Below the pieces are notes generated by a model. That model did not search any database, was not told the DNA's origin, and worked only from the letters and a program-made list of their open reading frames with translations. A DNA stretch of 51,541 nt, from NCBI GenBank assembly GCA_018242485.1, contig JAFEBV010000012.1, positions 1-51,541 on the forward strand. Reading direction: 5' to 3'. The translations under genes were made by a program, and so were the position numbers. The stretch's first letter is position 1. Each line of letters begins with the position of its first letter. Origin of the DNA: Pseudomonadota bacterium. Lineage in GTDB: Bacteria > Pseudomonadota > Gammaproteobacteria > Xanthomonadales > Xanthomonadaceae. Positions 41,340-50,201 of the stretch are shown here, in pieces.

Positions 41340-43568
41340 TCAGTCCGCCCACGCCCCGTGCGCCTGCCGCGACAACACGGACTGCGCGAGTTGCGGGTTG
41401 CCGTGCAGCAGGTCGATGGCATCGGCCAGGATCGCTGCCGCCTCGCGGGTGAGCGGGCTGACCAGATCCTTGGCTTCCTTCTCACGCTTCGCCTCGTCGG
41501 CGATGTTGCGCTCGCCCGCATCCAGGCCATCGTCGGCGCGCGAATAATCAGGCTCCAGCCCGAACTTCTTGCGCTCGGCGTCGCGCTCCTTGCGGCGCGC
41601 GTCGTCCTTGTCGCGCTCGGCGGTGCGCACGGCAAGGTTGAGCGAGATGGTCTTCTTGTCGGCCTGTTCCTGATACTGCGCGTAGTCCTGCATCAGCCAT
41701 TGGTATTCGTGATCGTTTTTCACCCGTGCCGCATGCATGGCTTCCAGTTGCGGCAGCAGGTTGGCGAAGTGGTTGAACACGCGATAGCTGGCCGCGGGGA
41801 TGTGCGACCACGGCAGGGCGTTGTCGTAGGTACTCTCGCCGAAGGATTTGGAATCCGGGCTGGCCGGGAAGGCGATATCGGGAGCCACACCCTTGTTCTG
41901 CGTGCTGCCGCCATCCACGCGGAAGAACTGCTCCATCGTCAGCTTCACCTGCCCGTACACCGGCGGATTGGTGCGGGTGATGCGGTTGATGTCGATCAGG
42001 TTCTGCACGCTGCCCTTGCCGAAGGTGTTTTCACCCAGGATCAAGCCGCGGCCGTAATCCTGGATCGCCGCGGCGAAGATCTCCGTCGCCGAGGCCGAGC
42101 CGCGGTTGACCAGCACCGCCAGCGGGCCATCCCAAGTCGGCTGGCTGTCATCGTCGGATTTCACGTCCACGTCGCCGCTCGAATCGCGCACCTGCACCAC
42201 CGGGCCGGTGCCGACGAACAGGCCGGTCAGGTTGATCGCCTCGTCGAGCGAACCGCCGCCGTTGTCGCGCAGGTCCATCACCACGCCGTCCACCTTCTTC
42301 GCCTTGAAGTCGGCGAGGATCTTCGCCACGTCGTGGGTGGCCGAGGCGTAGTTCGGGTCGTTCTTGCGACGGCCCTCGAAATCCTCGTAGAAGGTCGGCA
42401 GATCGATCACCCCGATGCGGTGCTGGCCCACATCGAGAATGCGACCCTTGGCGGCCTGCTCCTCGAGGTGGATCTGGTCGCGCACCAGCGTTATCGTCAT
42501 CGGCTTGGCGTCCATCGCCGCGGAACCGGGCAACACTTCCAGCCGCACCTTGGTGCCCTTGGCACCGCGGATCTTGGCGACCACGTCGTCGATGCGCCAG
42601 TTCATCACGTCCGCCATCTCGCCGGACGCGCCCTGGCCGACGGCGACGATGCGATCGCCCACCTTGATCTTGCCCGAGCTCGCCGCCGGGCCGCCGGGCA
42701 CCAGCGAGCGCACCGCCACGTAGTCGTCCTGTTTCTGCAGCACCGCGCCGATGCCCTGCAGCGACAGGCTCATGGAGATGTTGAAGTTCGCGGTGGTGGA
42801 CGGATCCATGTAGTCGGTGTGCGGATCCATGCTCAGCGCATAGGAGTCGAGGAAGGTCTGGAACACGTCCTCGCCGTTCATCTGGTGCGCGCGATCGGCG
42901 ATCTGCGCGTAGCGCTTGTCGAGCGTGGAGCGGATCTGCTCGGGCGTCTTGCCGGCCAGCTTCAGGCGCAGTGCGTCATTCTTGACGTACTTGTGCCACA
43001 GCGCGTCGAGCGCCGTGTCGTCGGCAGCCCAGGTGGCCTTCTTGCGGTCGTAGGCCCAGCTTTCCTGCTTGTTGAAATCGAAATCGTGCTTGAGCAATTC
43101 GCGGGCGAAGGCCGCGCGCTCATCCACGCGCTTGAGATACGTCTTGAAGATGTCAAAGGCCGGCTGGATCTGCGCCGTCTTGATCGCCACGTCGAGGCTG
43201 TTGCGCACACCAGCGAAGTGGTCCATGTCGGCCTGAGTGAAGAACAGTTTGTCCGGATCGAGCGCGTCGATGTAGCGCTTGAAGATCTGCTGCGACATCG
43301 CCGTGTCCAGCGGCAATGGCCGGTAGTGGAAACGGCTGTCGCTGAGCATGCGCCAGACGATCTGCGCCTCGTGACCCTCGCGCGGCGTCGGTGCCAGCGC
43401 GGTCGAGCCGCGCCGGGACGGCTGTGCAGGGCTGGCCAGCGCGGACGGTGCGGTGGAGGCGACCAGTGCGCGCAGTTCCTCCCTGGGGCTGGCGGGTTGC
43501 GTGGCGAGATAACGGCCGAACAATACCAGCGGGATGACCAGCAACAGGGGGAGGAGCAGCTTGCGCAT
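41340..43568 (-). CDS. prc: Carboxy-terminal processing protease Prc (S41A)
   Basis: Prc (Tsp) is a periplasmic serine protease that trims C-termini of envelope proteins, such as penicillin-binding protein 3 and peptidoglycan hydrolases. The 742-residue protein has an N-terminal membrane/signal segment (LLLPLLLVIPLVLFGRYL) and a helical region with DALDPDKLFFTQADMD. A PDZ domain lies around LQGIGAVLQKQDDYVAVRSLVPGGPA, followed by the protease core. The catalytic Ser493 is in NRGSASATE and Lys518 in GENTFGKGSVQ, 25 residues apart as in E. coli (Ser430, Lys455). The C-terminal tail is charged and helical, with DKDDARRKERDAERKK. Confidence 0.95.
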   Translation of the reverse strand: MRKLLLPLLLVIPLVLFGRYLATQPASPREELRALVASTAPSALASPAQPSRRGSTALAPTPREGHEAQIVWRMLSDSRFHYRPLPLDTAMSQQIFKRYIDALDPDKLFFTQADMDHFAGVRNSLDVAIKTAQIQPAFDIFKTYLKRVDERAAFARELLKHDFDFNKQESWAYDRKKATWAADDTALDALWHKYVKNDALRLKLAGKTPEQIRSTLDKRYAQIADRAHQMNGEDVFQTFLDSYALSMDPHTDYMDPSTTANFNISMSLSLQGIGAVLQKQDDYVAVRSLVPGGPAASSGKIKVGDRIVAVGQGASGEMADVMNWRIDDVVAKIRGAKGTKVRLEVLPGSAAMDAKPMTITLVRDQIHLEEQAAKGRILDVGQHRIGVIDLPTFYEDFEGRRKNDPNYASATHDVAKILADFKAKKVDGVVMDLRDNGGGSLDEAINLTGLFVGTGPVVQVRDSSGDVDVKSDDDSQPTWDGPLAVLVNRGSASATEIFAAAIQDYGRGLILGENTFGKGSVQNLIDINRITRTNPPVYGQVKLTMEQFFRVDGGSTQNKGVAPDIAFPASPDSKSFGESTYDNALPWSHIPAASYRVFNHFANLLPQLEAMHAARVKNDHEYQWLMQDYAQYQEQADKKTISLNLAVRTAERDKDDARRKERDAERKKFGLEPDYSRADDGLDAGERNIADEAKREKEAKDLVSPLTREAAAILADAIDLLHGNPQLAQSVLSRQAHGAWAD

Positions 43569-43765
43569 TACGGGATCCTGAGGACGACGAGAACGAGTGA
43601 CGAAGGAATCGTGAACTTACCGGGTATTCGACTGCGGTTGCGGCGCGTGCGTTCCCGAAAAACGACAGCCGGCGATGAAGGCGGACGAGCGGCGAACGCG
43701 GCTGAGTATGCTGCCACAGCATGCGCCCTCGCGGATGCGCTGCGCCCGTGCCGAAAGACCCGTAT

Positions 43766-44458
43766 TCACGCGGTGGTGGGGGAGGGCGGTGCGGCCAGCA
43801 GGGCGGGGAGGTCGGTTTGCCACCGGGCGGACAACCCGAGTTGCGCCGTCAGGGCTGCGACCAGTGCGGGGCGCAAGGTAGCCGGATCGCCGGGGCCGCC
43901 CAGATCGGCCACCGAGGCGACCTGCAAACCCTGATAGCCGCAGGGATTGATGCGCTGGAACGGGGACAAGTCCATCGCCACGTTGAATGCAAGGCCGTGG
44001 AACGAGCAGCCACGGCGCACGCGCAGGCCCAGTGCGGCGACCTTCGCCCCGGCCACATACACGCCCGGCGCGCCATCGCGGCGCTCGGCGAGGATGTTCC
44101 AGTCGGCCAGCACGTCGATCACCGCCTGCTCGATGCGCGTCACCAGTTCGCGCACGCCGAGCTTGATCCGGCGCAGATCCACCAGAGGATAAGCGACGAT
44201 CTGCCCGGGGCCGTGGTAGGTGACCTGCCCACCGCGATCCACTTGCAGCACCGGGATGTCGCCGGGGGCAAGCACGTGTTCGGGTCGGCCGGCCTGACCG
44301 AGGGTGAACACCGGATCGTGCTCGACCAGCCACAGCTCATCGACCGTGCTTTCGTCGCGGGCATCGGTGAAAGCCTGCATCGCCCGCCAGACTGGCTCGT
44401 AAGGCTGCCGGCCAAGGTTGCGCACCAGCCACTCCCGCGCGCCAATCACAGCGTCCAC
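43766..44458 (-). CDS. lipB: Octanoyl-(acyl carrier protein) protein transferase LipB
   Basis: LipB moves octanoyl groups from ACP to lipoyl domains of 2-oxoacid dehydrogenases, the first step of lipoate synthesis. The 230-residue protein shows [13 protein letters not shown], the diagnostic [18 protein letters not shown], catalytic Lys139 in [24 protein letters not shown] and the thioester-forming Cys173 in INPCGYQG. The start overlaps the end of the DUF493 gene by 13 bases, the same gene pair as in E. coli (ybeD-lipB). lipA is not in the window. Confidence 0.95.
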   Translation of the reverse strand: MDAVIGAREWLVRNLGRQPYEPVWRAMQAFTDARDESTVDELWLVEHDPVFTLGQAGRPEHVLAPGDIPVLQVDRGGQVTYHGPGQIVAYPLVDLRRIKLGVRELVTRIEQAVIDVLADWNILAERRDGAPGVYVAGAKVAALGLRVRRGCSFHGLAFNVAMDLSPFQRINPCGYQGLQVASVADLGGPGDPATLRPALVAALTAQLGLSARWQTDLPALLAAPPSPTTA

Positions 44459-44724
44459 TTCACTTCCGGGTGCGCGCGCAAGGCGGCGTGGGCAGCCTCG
44501 TAATCGGCGCGCGATTCGGCGCGGAAGCTGATCCGCACCGAAACGTATTTGCCCTCGCGCGAGGCGCGGGTGGCGACGGTTTCGTGCAGCACTTCCAATC
44601 CCGCTTCCGTGAGCAGGCGCGGGATCTCGGCGTCGAGCCCGGCGCTCGCCGACCCCATCGCGGAGATCTCGAACACCCCGGGGAATTGGAAGCCCTTCTC
44701 GGGCGGCATGTCGTGTGTGTTCAT
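44446..44724 (-). CDS. ybeD: DUF493 (YbeD) family protein
   Basis: The 92-residue protein matches the YbeD/DUF493 family, which has an ACT-like fold and a proposed regulatory role near lipoate genes. Characteristic are [21 protein letters not shown] and the end [15 protein letters not shown] chose ATG 44724, which gives the family N-terminus ([16 protein letters not shown]); the frame is open upstream but that sequence is not conserved-looking. It overlaps lipB and is very likely co-translated with it. An exported-protein gene is divergent 49 bases upstream. Confidence 0.9.
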   Translation of the reverse strand: MNTHDMPPEKGFQFPGVFEISAMGSASAGLDAEIPRLLTEAGLEVLHETVATRASREGKYVSVRISFRAESRADYEAAHAALRAHPEVKWTL

Positions 44725-44773
44725 GTGCGTATTATCCTTGCGAAGGGCGCCAATCCCAAGGAGGGCGGGAGGG

Positions 44774-45577
44774 ATGGTGGCTACACGTAGAGCCGTTCGG
44801 ATGGCCATCAAGGGATTCGTTGCAAGCCGCGCCAGGAGCCTGTCCATGCATGTCATCGCGTTGCTGTTTGCATTGTCGGGGCTGTTGATTCGGCCTGTCG
44901 TTGCCGCGCCAACCCCGCCATCGACCTACACCACAGTGCGGGTGGACACGCGCGAACAGCGGCTGGAGCTGTTTCTGTACGACGGCCACGGCCAGCCCTT
45001 CCATCGTTTCGATCATCTGGCGGCATCCCTGGCGGCGCACGGCCTTAGCCTGCGTTTTGCGATGAATGCCGGCATGTTCGAGCCAGACTTTTCGCCGGTC
45101 GGCCTGTTCGTCGCCGATGGCCATGAACTCAAACCTCTCAACCTCGCCGACGGCAAGGGCAATTTTTACCTCAAACCCAATGGCGTGTTTTTCATCGACG
45201 GCGACGGCCCGCGCGTCGTCGAATCGTCGCACTATCCGCGCGTCGCCCACGACGTGCGTCTGGCCACGCAATCGGGGCCGTTGCTGCTCGAACACGGGGC
45301 GATTCATCCGGGTTTCGACCCCGGATCGTCGTCGCGGCGCATCCGCAACGGCGTGGGTGTGGACGGCGCATTCGTGTGGTTCGTCATCAGCGATACGCCG
45401 GTGACCTTTCATGAGTTTGCGCGATATTTCCGCGATGTCCTGCATTGCACCGACGCGCTCTATCTCGATGGCAACCTGTCGAGTCTGTATGACCTGGCGC
45501 GATCGCGCGACGACGAACGCGAGCCGCTTGGGCCGATCATCGGCGTGGTGGAAACGCGGCAGTCGTCTGCGCGTTGA
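44774..45577 (+). CDS. Exported phosphodiester glycosidase (NAGPA) domain protein
   Basis: The protein resembles the phosphodiester-glycosidase (NAGPA) domain family, whose human member removes GlcNAc from mannose-6-phosphate markers; bacterial substrates are largely unknown. Family features are FAMNAGMFEPDFSPVGLFVADGHELKPLN, GVFFIDGDGPRVVES, RIRNGVGVDGAFVWFVISDTPVTFHEFARYFRD and the C-terminal LYLDGNLSSLYD. The signal peptide is VIALLFALSGLLIRPVVA. I chose ATG 44774 because AAGGAGG lies 9 bases upstream, giving 267 residues with a long basic n-region; starts at 44801 or 44846 would give a more usual signal peptide but lack such a site. Confidence 0.8.
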   Translation: MVATRRAVRMAIKGFVASRARSLSMHVIALLFALSGLLIRPVVAAPTPPSTYTTVRVDTREQRLELFLYDGHGQPFHRFDHLAASLAAHGLSLRFAMNAGMFEPDFSPVGLFVADGHELKPLNLADGKGNFYLKPNGVFFIDGDGPRVVESSHYPRVAHDVRLATQSGPLLLEHGAIHPGFDPGSSSRRIRNGVGVDGAFVWFVISDTPVTFHEFARYFRDVLHCTDALYLDGNLSSLYDLARSRDDEREPLGPIIGVVETRQSSAR

Positions 45578-45713
45578 GCGCGGCCGAACGCACGTCAGGC
45601 GCGCTGACCGAATCCCCGACTGTCTGCGGGCGCTTGGGTCGGGGTTGCGCAATCCGCTGTTGCCATGGCGCTTGCATGCCACCCCGCATGGTTGGCCGTG
45701 ACCGTACTCCGGA

Positions 45714-46271
45714 TCACGATTCCAGCATCCGCCGCACTCGCACGATGCCGGGATCCGCATGGCCTTCGCGCAGGAAACCGAGCGCGGCCGCCAGTCGCAA
45801 CATCGCGTGGTTGTCGGCGAGCACATCGCCGTACAGCGAACGCAGCCGACGCTGTTTTGCGCAGGCGATCAAGCGCGATAGCAGCAGGTAGCCCAGACCC
45901 TGACCGGCGAGGAAGTGCGAGACGATGATGGCGAATTCGGCATCCGTGGCGCCTTGCTCGCGCGAATAGCGAGCCACCGCGCCGACGAGCGATTCCCCCG
46001 GCGGCAGAGGTTCGGCCAGTACCAGCACGCACTCGCGCCCGCGCATGGGATGGGTGAGCCGGCGCAGATAGTCCTCACCCAACGCTTTGATCGCGTGCAG
46101 GTAACGCATGCGGATTTCTTCGGAACCGAGCAGGTCGAAACTGCCGCGAATCGGCGCTTCATCGTCGGGGTGGATCGGCCGCAGCAGCAGTTCGCGTCCG
46201 TCGCGCAGCACGAGTCGCTCGCGCAGGCGCGAACCGAGAGGAAAGCGCTGGTAGGTCGGCCTGCGTTTCAT
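45714..46271 (-). CDS. GNAT acetyltransferase
   Basis: The 185-residue protein is a stand-alone GNAT N-acetyltransferase. It contains RDGRELLLRPIHPDDEAPIRGSFDLL at the N-terminus, the acetyl-CoA binding loop in SHFLAGQGLGYLLLSRLI (Q-x-x-G-x-G/A pattern) and DVLADNHAMLRLAAALGF in the C-terminal part. The arrangement resembles the acetyltransferase half of Pat/YfiQ-like protein lysine acetyltransferases, but here without the acyl-CoA synthetase-like half. The substrate is not known. It is divergent from the CDF transporter gene with a 140-base spacer. Confidence 0.85.
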   Translation of the reverse strand: MKRRPTYQRFPLGSRLRERLVLRDGRELLLRPIHPDDEAPIRGSFDLLGSEEIRMRYLHAIKALGEDYLRRLTHPMRGRECVLVLAEPLPPGESLVGAVARYSREQGATDAEFAIIVSHFLAGQGLGYLLLSRLIACAKQRRLRSLYGDVLADNHAMLRLAAALGFLREGHADPGIVRVRRMLES

Positions 46272-46411
46272 GGGGTCACGTCGGTTCTACCCTTCACATG
46301 AAGCGGGTTGCGCAGATCACCCTTTCCTGGGCACCACAAGGTTCGGCGGTTGCATCCAGCGTTAGCCTGATTTGGCTATCATCGCGCACGATTCCAGCCG
46401 ACGCGAAACCC

Positions 46412-47320
46412 ATGTCCGGCAAGGCCGACTCACTCAAGACCATCTTCTTCGCCCTCGGGGCGAATTTCCTGATTTTCGTTTCCAAGCTGACCGCTGCGCT
46501 GTTCACCGGATCGGGCGCGCTGCTGGCCGAAGCCGTGCATTCGCTGGCCGATTGCGGCAATCAGGTGCTGCTGCTGTGGGGCATGCGGCAGGCGCGCAAG
46601 CCGCCATCGCCGGAATACCCGCTCGGGCGCGGCCGCGAAGTGTATTTCTGGTCGTTTCTCGTGGCCTTGATGCTGTTCACGCTCGGCGGTGCCTATTCGC
46701 TGTACGAAGGCGTGCACAAGCTGCTGCATCCGGCACCCTTGTCGCATGCGTGGCTGGCGGTCGGCGTGCTGGTGTTCGGCATGGTGCTGGAGGCCGCCTC
46801 GATGCGCGCCTGCCTCGCCGAGGTCGCCAAGGTGCGCGACGGGCGCTCGCTCTGGCGCTGGTTCCGCGAGAGCCGCAACAGCGAGTTGATCGTGATCTTT
46901 GGCGAGGACCTCGCCGCCCTGCTCGGGTTGGCGTTGGCACTGCTGGCGGTTGGAGCGACGATGCTCACTGGCGACCCGGTCTTTGATGCGGTCGGCACGA
47001 TCGCGATCGGCATGCTGCTGGTGGTGGTGGCGGTGTTCGTCGCGGTCGAGGTGAAAGCCCTGCTGGTCGGGCAGGGCGTGGAGCCGGAGACGCACCGGGC
47101 GATCTATGCGTGGCTCAATGCGTGCGAGGAAATCCGCACGGTGTACAGCCTGATCACCATGCAGATGGGCGAGGACGTGATGGTGGCGGTGAAGGCGGAG
47201 ATGGATTTCAGCCAGCGCGCAGATGCGCTGGTCGGGCAGATCAATCGCGTCGAGGCGCAATTGCGTCAGCAATTCCCGCAGGTGCGCTGGATCTTCTTCG
47301 AGCCCGACGACGCGGATTGA
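46412..47320 (+). CDS. Cation diffusion facilitator family transporter
   Basis: CDF proteins export divalent metal ions such as zinc, manganese or iron by proton exchange. The 302-residue protein has the typical start (ALGANFLIFVSKLTAALFTGSGALLAEAVHSLADCGNQVLLL), with the HSLAD metal motif in helix 2, and the FGEDLAALLGLALALL segment in helix 5, which keeps Asp. About six membrane helices are followed by a cytoplasmic domain with VKALLVGQGVEP, EDVMVAVKAEMDF and QVRWIFFEPD. The metal specificity cannot be told. I chose ATG 46412, which begins directly before helix 1. Confidence 0.88.
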   Translation: MSGKADSLKTIFFALGANFLIFVSKLTAALFTGSGALLAEAVHSLADCGNQVLLLWGMRQARKPPSPEYPLGRGREVYFWSFLVALMLFTLGGAYSLYEGVHKLLHPAPLSHAWLAVGVLVFGMVLEAASMRACLAEVAKVRDGRSLWRWFRESRNSELIVIFGEDLAALLGLALALLAVGATMLTGDPVFDAVGTIAIGMLLVVVAVFVAVEVKALLVGQGVEPETHRAIYAWLNACEEIRTVYSLITMQMGEDVMVAVKAEMDFSQRADALVGQINRVEAQLRQQFPQVRWIFFEPDDAD

Positions 47321-47336
47321 TGTTGTCGGATCGCGC

Positions 47337-47711
47337 TCAGCGCCGCGTGCGACCGCGTGCGGCGGGCTTCGTCGCGTGCGTGGGCGCGGCGGGTTCGCCG
47401 CGCTCGCCTTCGAGCGCCTCGATCTGCTGGAGCACCGCGAAAAATCTTCGTCCCAGATCGGTGAAGGCGTATTCCACCCGCGGCGGGATTTCCGGGAACT
47501 CGGTTTTTGCGAGCACTTCGTGCGCGACCAGTTTGCGCAAACGCTCGTTGAGCACCTTGGTGGAAATGCCGGGAATGCTGCGTTCGAGTTGGCCAGGGCG
47601 CGTGGTGCCCGCATGCACGGCACGCAGCACGCTCCACGACCACTTGCAGCCGAGTACGTCCTCCAGCAAGGCGGTGATGGGGTTCGGTGCGGGTGACGGG
47701 CGGGTCTTCAT
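47337..47711 (-). CDS. HxlR family transcriptional regulator
   Basis: The 124-residue protein is a winged-helix HxlR/MarR-like regulator: CKWSWSVLRAVHAG, RPGQLERSIPGISTKVLNERLRKLVAHEVL and PPRVEYAFTDLGRRF. It has a single cysteine, Cys22, at the position used for thiol sensing in characterised members such as YodB and HypR; a redox- or quinone-sensing role is plausible but inferred. The C-terminal tail is Arg/Ala-rich. It is divergent from a glutaredoxin-like gene, which may be its target, with a palindrome between them. Confidence 0.88.
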   Translation of the reverse strand: MKTRPSPAPNPITALLEDVLGCKWSWSVLRAVHAGTTRPGQLERSIPGISTKVLNERLRKLVAHEVLAKTEFPEIPPRVEYAFTDLGRRFFAVLQQIEALEGERGEPAAPTHATKPAARGRTRR

Positions 47712-47785
47712 GCGTACCGTTTGGTGGGGTGGGCACCGTTTTGTGCCTTCTTTTCAGACGCCGTGCGATGCGGACAATGGCGAAG

Positions 47786-47800
47786 GTGACGCTCAGTCAC
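47786..47800. promoter_or_regulatory. Candidate operator GTGAC-N5-GTCAC
   Basis: A perfect inverted repeat of 5-bp arms lies in the 114-base spacer between the divergent HxlR and glutaredoxin-like genes, 25 bases before the latter's start. HxlR regulators bind such short palindromes; the assignment is by position. Confidence 0.35.
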
Positions 47801-47825
47801 GCCCCCCATGCCAAGGAGTTTCACC

Positions 47826-48062
47826 ATGACCACGAAAGCCATTTTCTACCATGCCGGTTGCCCCGTGTGCGTCGCTGCCGAGAGGAATGTCGCCGACGCG
47901 CTGGATCGCGCGCGCTTCGACGTGGAGATCGTGCACCTGGGCGACCAGCGCACACGCATCGCCGAAGCCGAACGGGCCGGGGTGAAATCCGTTCCCGCGC
48001 TGGTGCTGGATGGGTTGCCCTACCACATCAATTTCGGTGCCGATCTGGCCGCGTTGAAGTAA
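47826..48062 (+). CDS. Glutaredoxin-like thioredoxin-fold protein
   Basis: The 78-residue protein is a minimal thioredoxin-fold redox protein. It has the active-site motif CPVC (Cys12, Cys15), the cis-proline in VKSVPALVLDG and a single C-terminal helix. A classic glutaredoxin has CPYC, so the exact reductant is uncertain. AAGGA lies 8 bases upstream of ATG 47826; the upstream in-frame ATG at 47808 overlaps that ribosome site and is unlikely. It is divergent from the HxlR gene. Confidence 0.85.
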   Translation: MTTKAIFYHAGCPVCVAAERNVADALDRARFDVEIVHLGDQRTRIAEAERAGVKSVPALVLDGLPYHINFGADLAALK

Positions 48063-48113
48063 GTCAGCCATCGCGGCGCCACGCTTTCGTGCGTGGCGTC
48101 GCCGTTGCATCGA

Positions 48114-50120
48114 TCAATTCGCAAGCGCCTGCAAATCCCACACCAGCACCTGATACGGCTGGAGCGGGATGTCCAGCGGGGTGTCGGCATCCATGCGGCG
48201 CGGGGCATCGGCAGCGAACGGCGTGCTGGCCTGCCATGCGCGCGCCGCGCCGTCTGGCAGATCCAGCGCATCGGCGAGATCCAGATGGAAGTGCTGCACC
48301 TGTGCGGACGGGTTGCGCAAGGCGAGCACCGCGCGCTGCGGGCTCCATGACGCCCAGCCGTAGATCTCGCCGCGTGCCGGATCGCCGCCGATCCAGTGGC
48401 TGTCGCGCAGCACGTCGGCGCGCTCGCGCGCCCATTTCGCCGCCGTGGCGAGGGTGTCCCAGTCGTGCGCGGTCAGCAGATCCGGCGAGATGTACAGCTC
48501 CTGCAAGCCGGTGCCGCTGGCGAAGTAGGTGTGCACTTCGTCGGCGAAATCGCCGTGCGGGTCGCTGTCGAGCCCGCGGGCGTGGCGGGCGTAGATGATC
48601 CCGTGCAGCATCAGCGAATTGAGCGGGAATAGCGGGCCCTGACGGACGATGCCGCCGTAGGTGTCGGCATCGCGGTAGGTGATCCAGCGCTGGCGGTCGC
48701 TGCCGGTGCCGGCGAAGGAATGATCCTCGCCGCCGCGCCAGATCGAGTCGGCGGTGCGTAGCCAGAACGGCGATGGCCAGGTGCCGGTGGTGAGGTTGAT
48801 GAACAGGTCGGGCTTGACCGCGCGCAGGTCGTCGATCAGCGCGATGGCGGCGGCGAAATCGCTGTCGAAGGCGCTGCCCGGCGTGACCTTGTCCGGGCTG
48901 CCGGTGCCGTCGAGCTTGAACTGGTTGATGCCGTCCTCGCGAAGCAGCTTCATCGTCACATCGTGGAATAACCGGTAGTACTTCGGCCCCGAAAGCGCCA
49001 GCCCCTGATCGTCCACCTCGTAGCCGGCAGCTTTCGCGGTCTGCAGACGCGCCTCGCGCGGCGGCCCGTAGCCGCCCCACGGCGACAACCACACGCCCGG
49101 CGCGGCGCCGAATTGCGCGGCGGCCTGCGCGAGCGGCTTGAAACCATCCGGGAAGCCGTGGTTGAACTGCCACAGGTGCGTGGTGTCGTCCCAGCCGTCG
49201 TCGAACAGGAACGAATCCATCTTCACTCCGCGATCATGCACCAGTTGCTTGCCGTAAGCGGCGATCACGCGCAGCGCGTCGGCCTGCGAATACGGCGTGA
49301 AGTAACCGATGTCGTACCACGAGTTGTAGTGCAGGAAGGTGCGGAACGGATGCGCGCGTTCGTTCTCCAGATAGGCCATGAAGCCGCGCCGCAGTTGCCC
49401 GCGCGGGGCGACGCCGAGCACCGCCGAATATTCGGCGGGTACTTGCGCGCGCAGCGGCAATACGCGGCGCAGGAGCATGCTGGCGTGGCCGGCGATCACC
49501 GATGCCTCGGCCATCGGGTGCTCGAAACCGAAGAAGGCGTCGGCGGTGGCGATCGGCGAGCCGGTGGCGGTGCCATCGACGATGGCGCCGGGCAATTGCA
49601 GATCGATCAGGCCGATGGTGGAGGAATCCAGATCGTTGGGTGCGACGAAGCGGAAGGTTTCGCGCACGTAGCTGGCACCATTGCGCAACTGCGCCGTCCA
49701 CTGCACGCGCAGGCCGGTGACCGGGTCGCGCAGGTTTGCAGCCAATTGCACGCCGGGCTGGGTATCCGCCGCGCGCGCGGCGCCCGCGTGGGCAGCGATG
49801 TCCTCGCAGCGCAAGGCACCGTCGAGGGTGAAGGCGCCGGCCTTCAAGGCCTGCTTGCCACCACGCAGGCGCAGGGTGAACAGTTCGCCGTCCAGCGCCT
49901 GCGAGATGCCGTCGAAACGGTTTTCCAGCACGGCTGGCCGCAGGTGGCCTTGCTCGTCACGGATGGAAAAACGGATCGCCGCGTTGGCCAGATCGCCGCC
50001 GTCGGAGCGCGTGGCGCAGTGGGCGATGCCGGGAACCAGCGGCAGCCACGGAGCCGTTGCCTGTGCTGCGGCAGAAAACGTGGCGAGCAGCATGACGGCG
50101 AGCAGAGTACTGGTGCGCAT
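48114..50120 (-). CDS. Secreted clan GH-D glycoside hydrolase (alpha-galactosidase-like)
   Basis: The 668-residue protein has a signal peptide (TSTLLAVMLLATFSAAAQA), an N-terminal beta-rich part of about 280 residues, and a TIM-barrel with FLHYNSWYDIGYFTPYS, DSFLFDDGWDD and the nucleophile motif QFKLDGTG (Asp404). Downstream, SIWRGGEDHSFAG carries Asp466 as a candidate acid/base. A C-terminal beta domain (QRAVLALRNPSAQ) completes it. The plan fits GH36-like alpha-galactosidases of clan GH-D; xanthomonad relatives are sometimes labelled enterotoxin without evidence. The substrate is not shown. A Tn3-type transposase remnant begins 75 bases upstream of its start. Confidence 0.75.
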   Translation of the reverse strand: MRTSTLLAVMLLATFSAAAQATAPWLPLVPGIAHCATRSDGGDLANAAIRFSIRDEQGHLRPAVLENRFDGISQALDGELFTLRLRGGKQALKAGAFTLDGALRCEDIAAHAGAARAADTQPGVQLAANLRDPVTGLRVQWTAQLRNGASYVRETFRFVAPNDLDSSTIGLIDLQLPGAIVDGTATGSPIATADAFFGFEHPMAEASVIAGHASMLLRRVLPLRAQVPAEYSAVLGVAPRGQLRRGFMAYLENERAHPFRTFLHYNSWYDIGYFTPYSQADALRVIAAYGKQLVHDRGVKMDSFLFDDGWDDTTHLWQFNHGFPDGFKPLAQAAAQFGAAPGVWLSPWGGYGPPREARLQTAKAAGYEVDDQGLALSGPKYYRLFHDVTMKLLREDGINQFKLDGTGSPDKVTPGSAFDSDFAAAIALIDDLRAVKPDLFINLTTGTWPSPFWLRTADSIWRGGEDHSFAGTGSDRQRWITYRDADTYGGIVRQGPLFPLNSLMLHGIIYARHARGLDSDPHGDFADEVHTYFASGTGLQELYISPDLLTAHDWDTLATAAKWARERADVLRDSHWIGGDPARGEIYGWASWSPQRAVLALRNPSAQVQHFHLDLADALDLPDGAARAWQASTPFAADAPRRMDADTPLDIPLQPYQVLVWDLQALAN

Positions 50121-50163
50121 GGCGGGCGTGGTGTGAGGTGGAAGATCGGATGGAGGGTAGGCC

Positions 50164-50201
50164 GGGGATCGTCTGAAAAATAGCCGTTTCGCTCCTAAAT
50201 C
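50164..50201. repeat. Candidate Tn3-family terminal inverted repeat
   Basis: A 38-bp stretch begins GGGGATCGTCTGAAAAAT and lies just beyond the 3' end of the transposase remnant, where the right end of a Tn3-family element is expected. Its start resembles the known GGGGTCGTCT-type ends of the Tn21 subgroup. The matching second end is not in the window. Confidence 0.5.
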
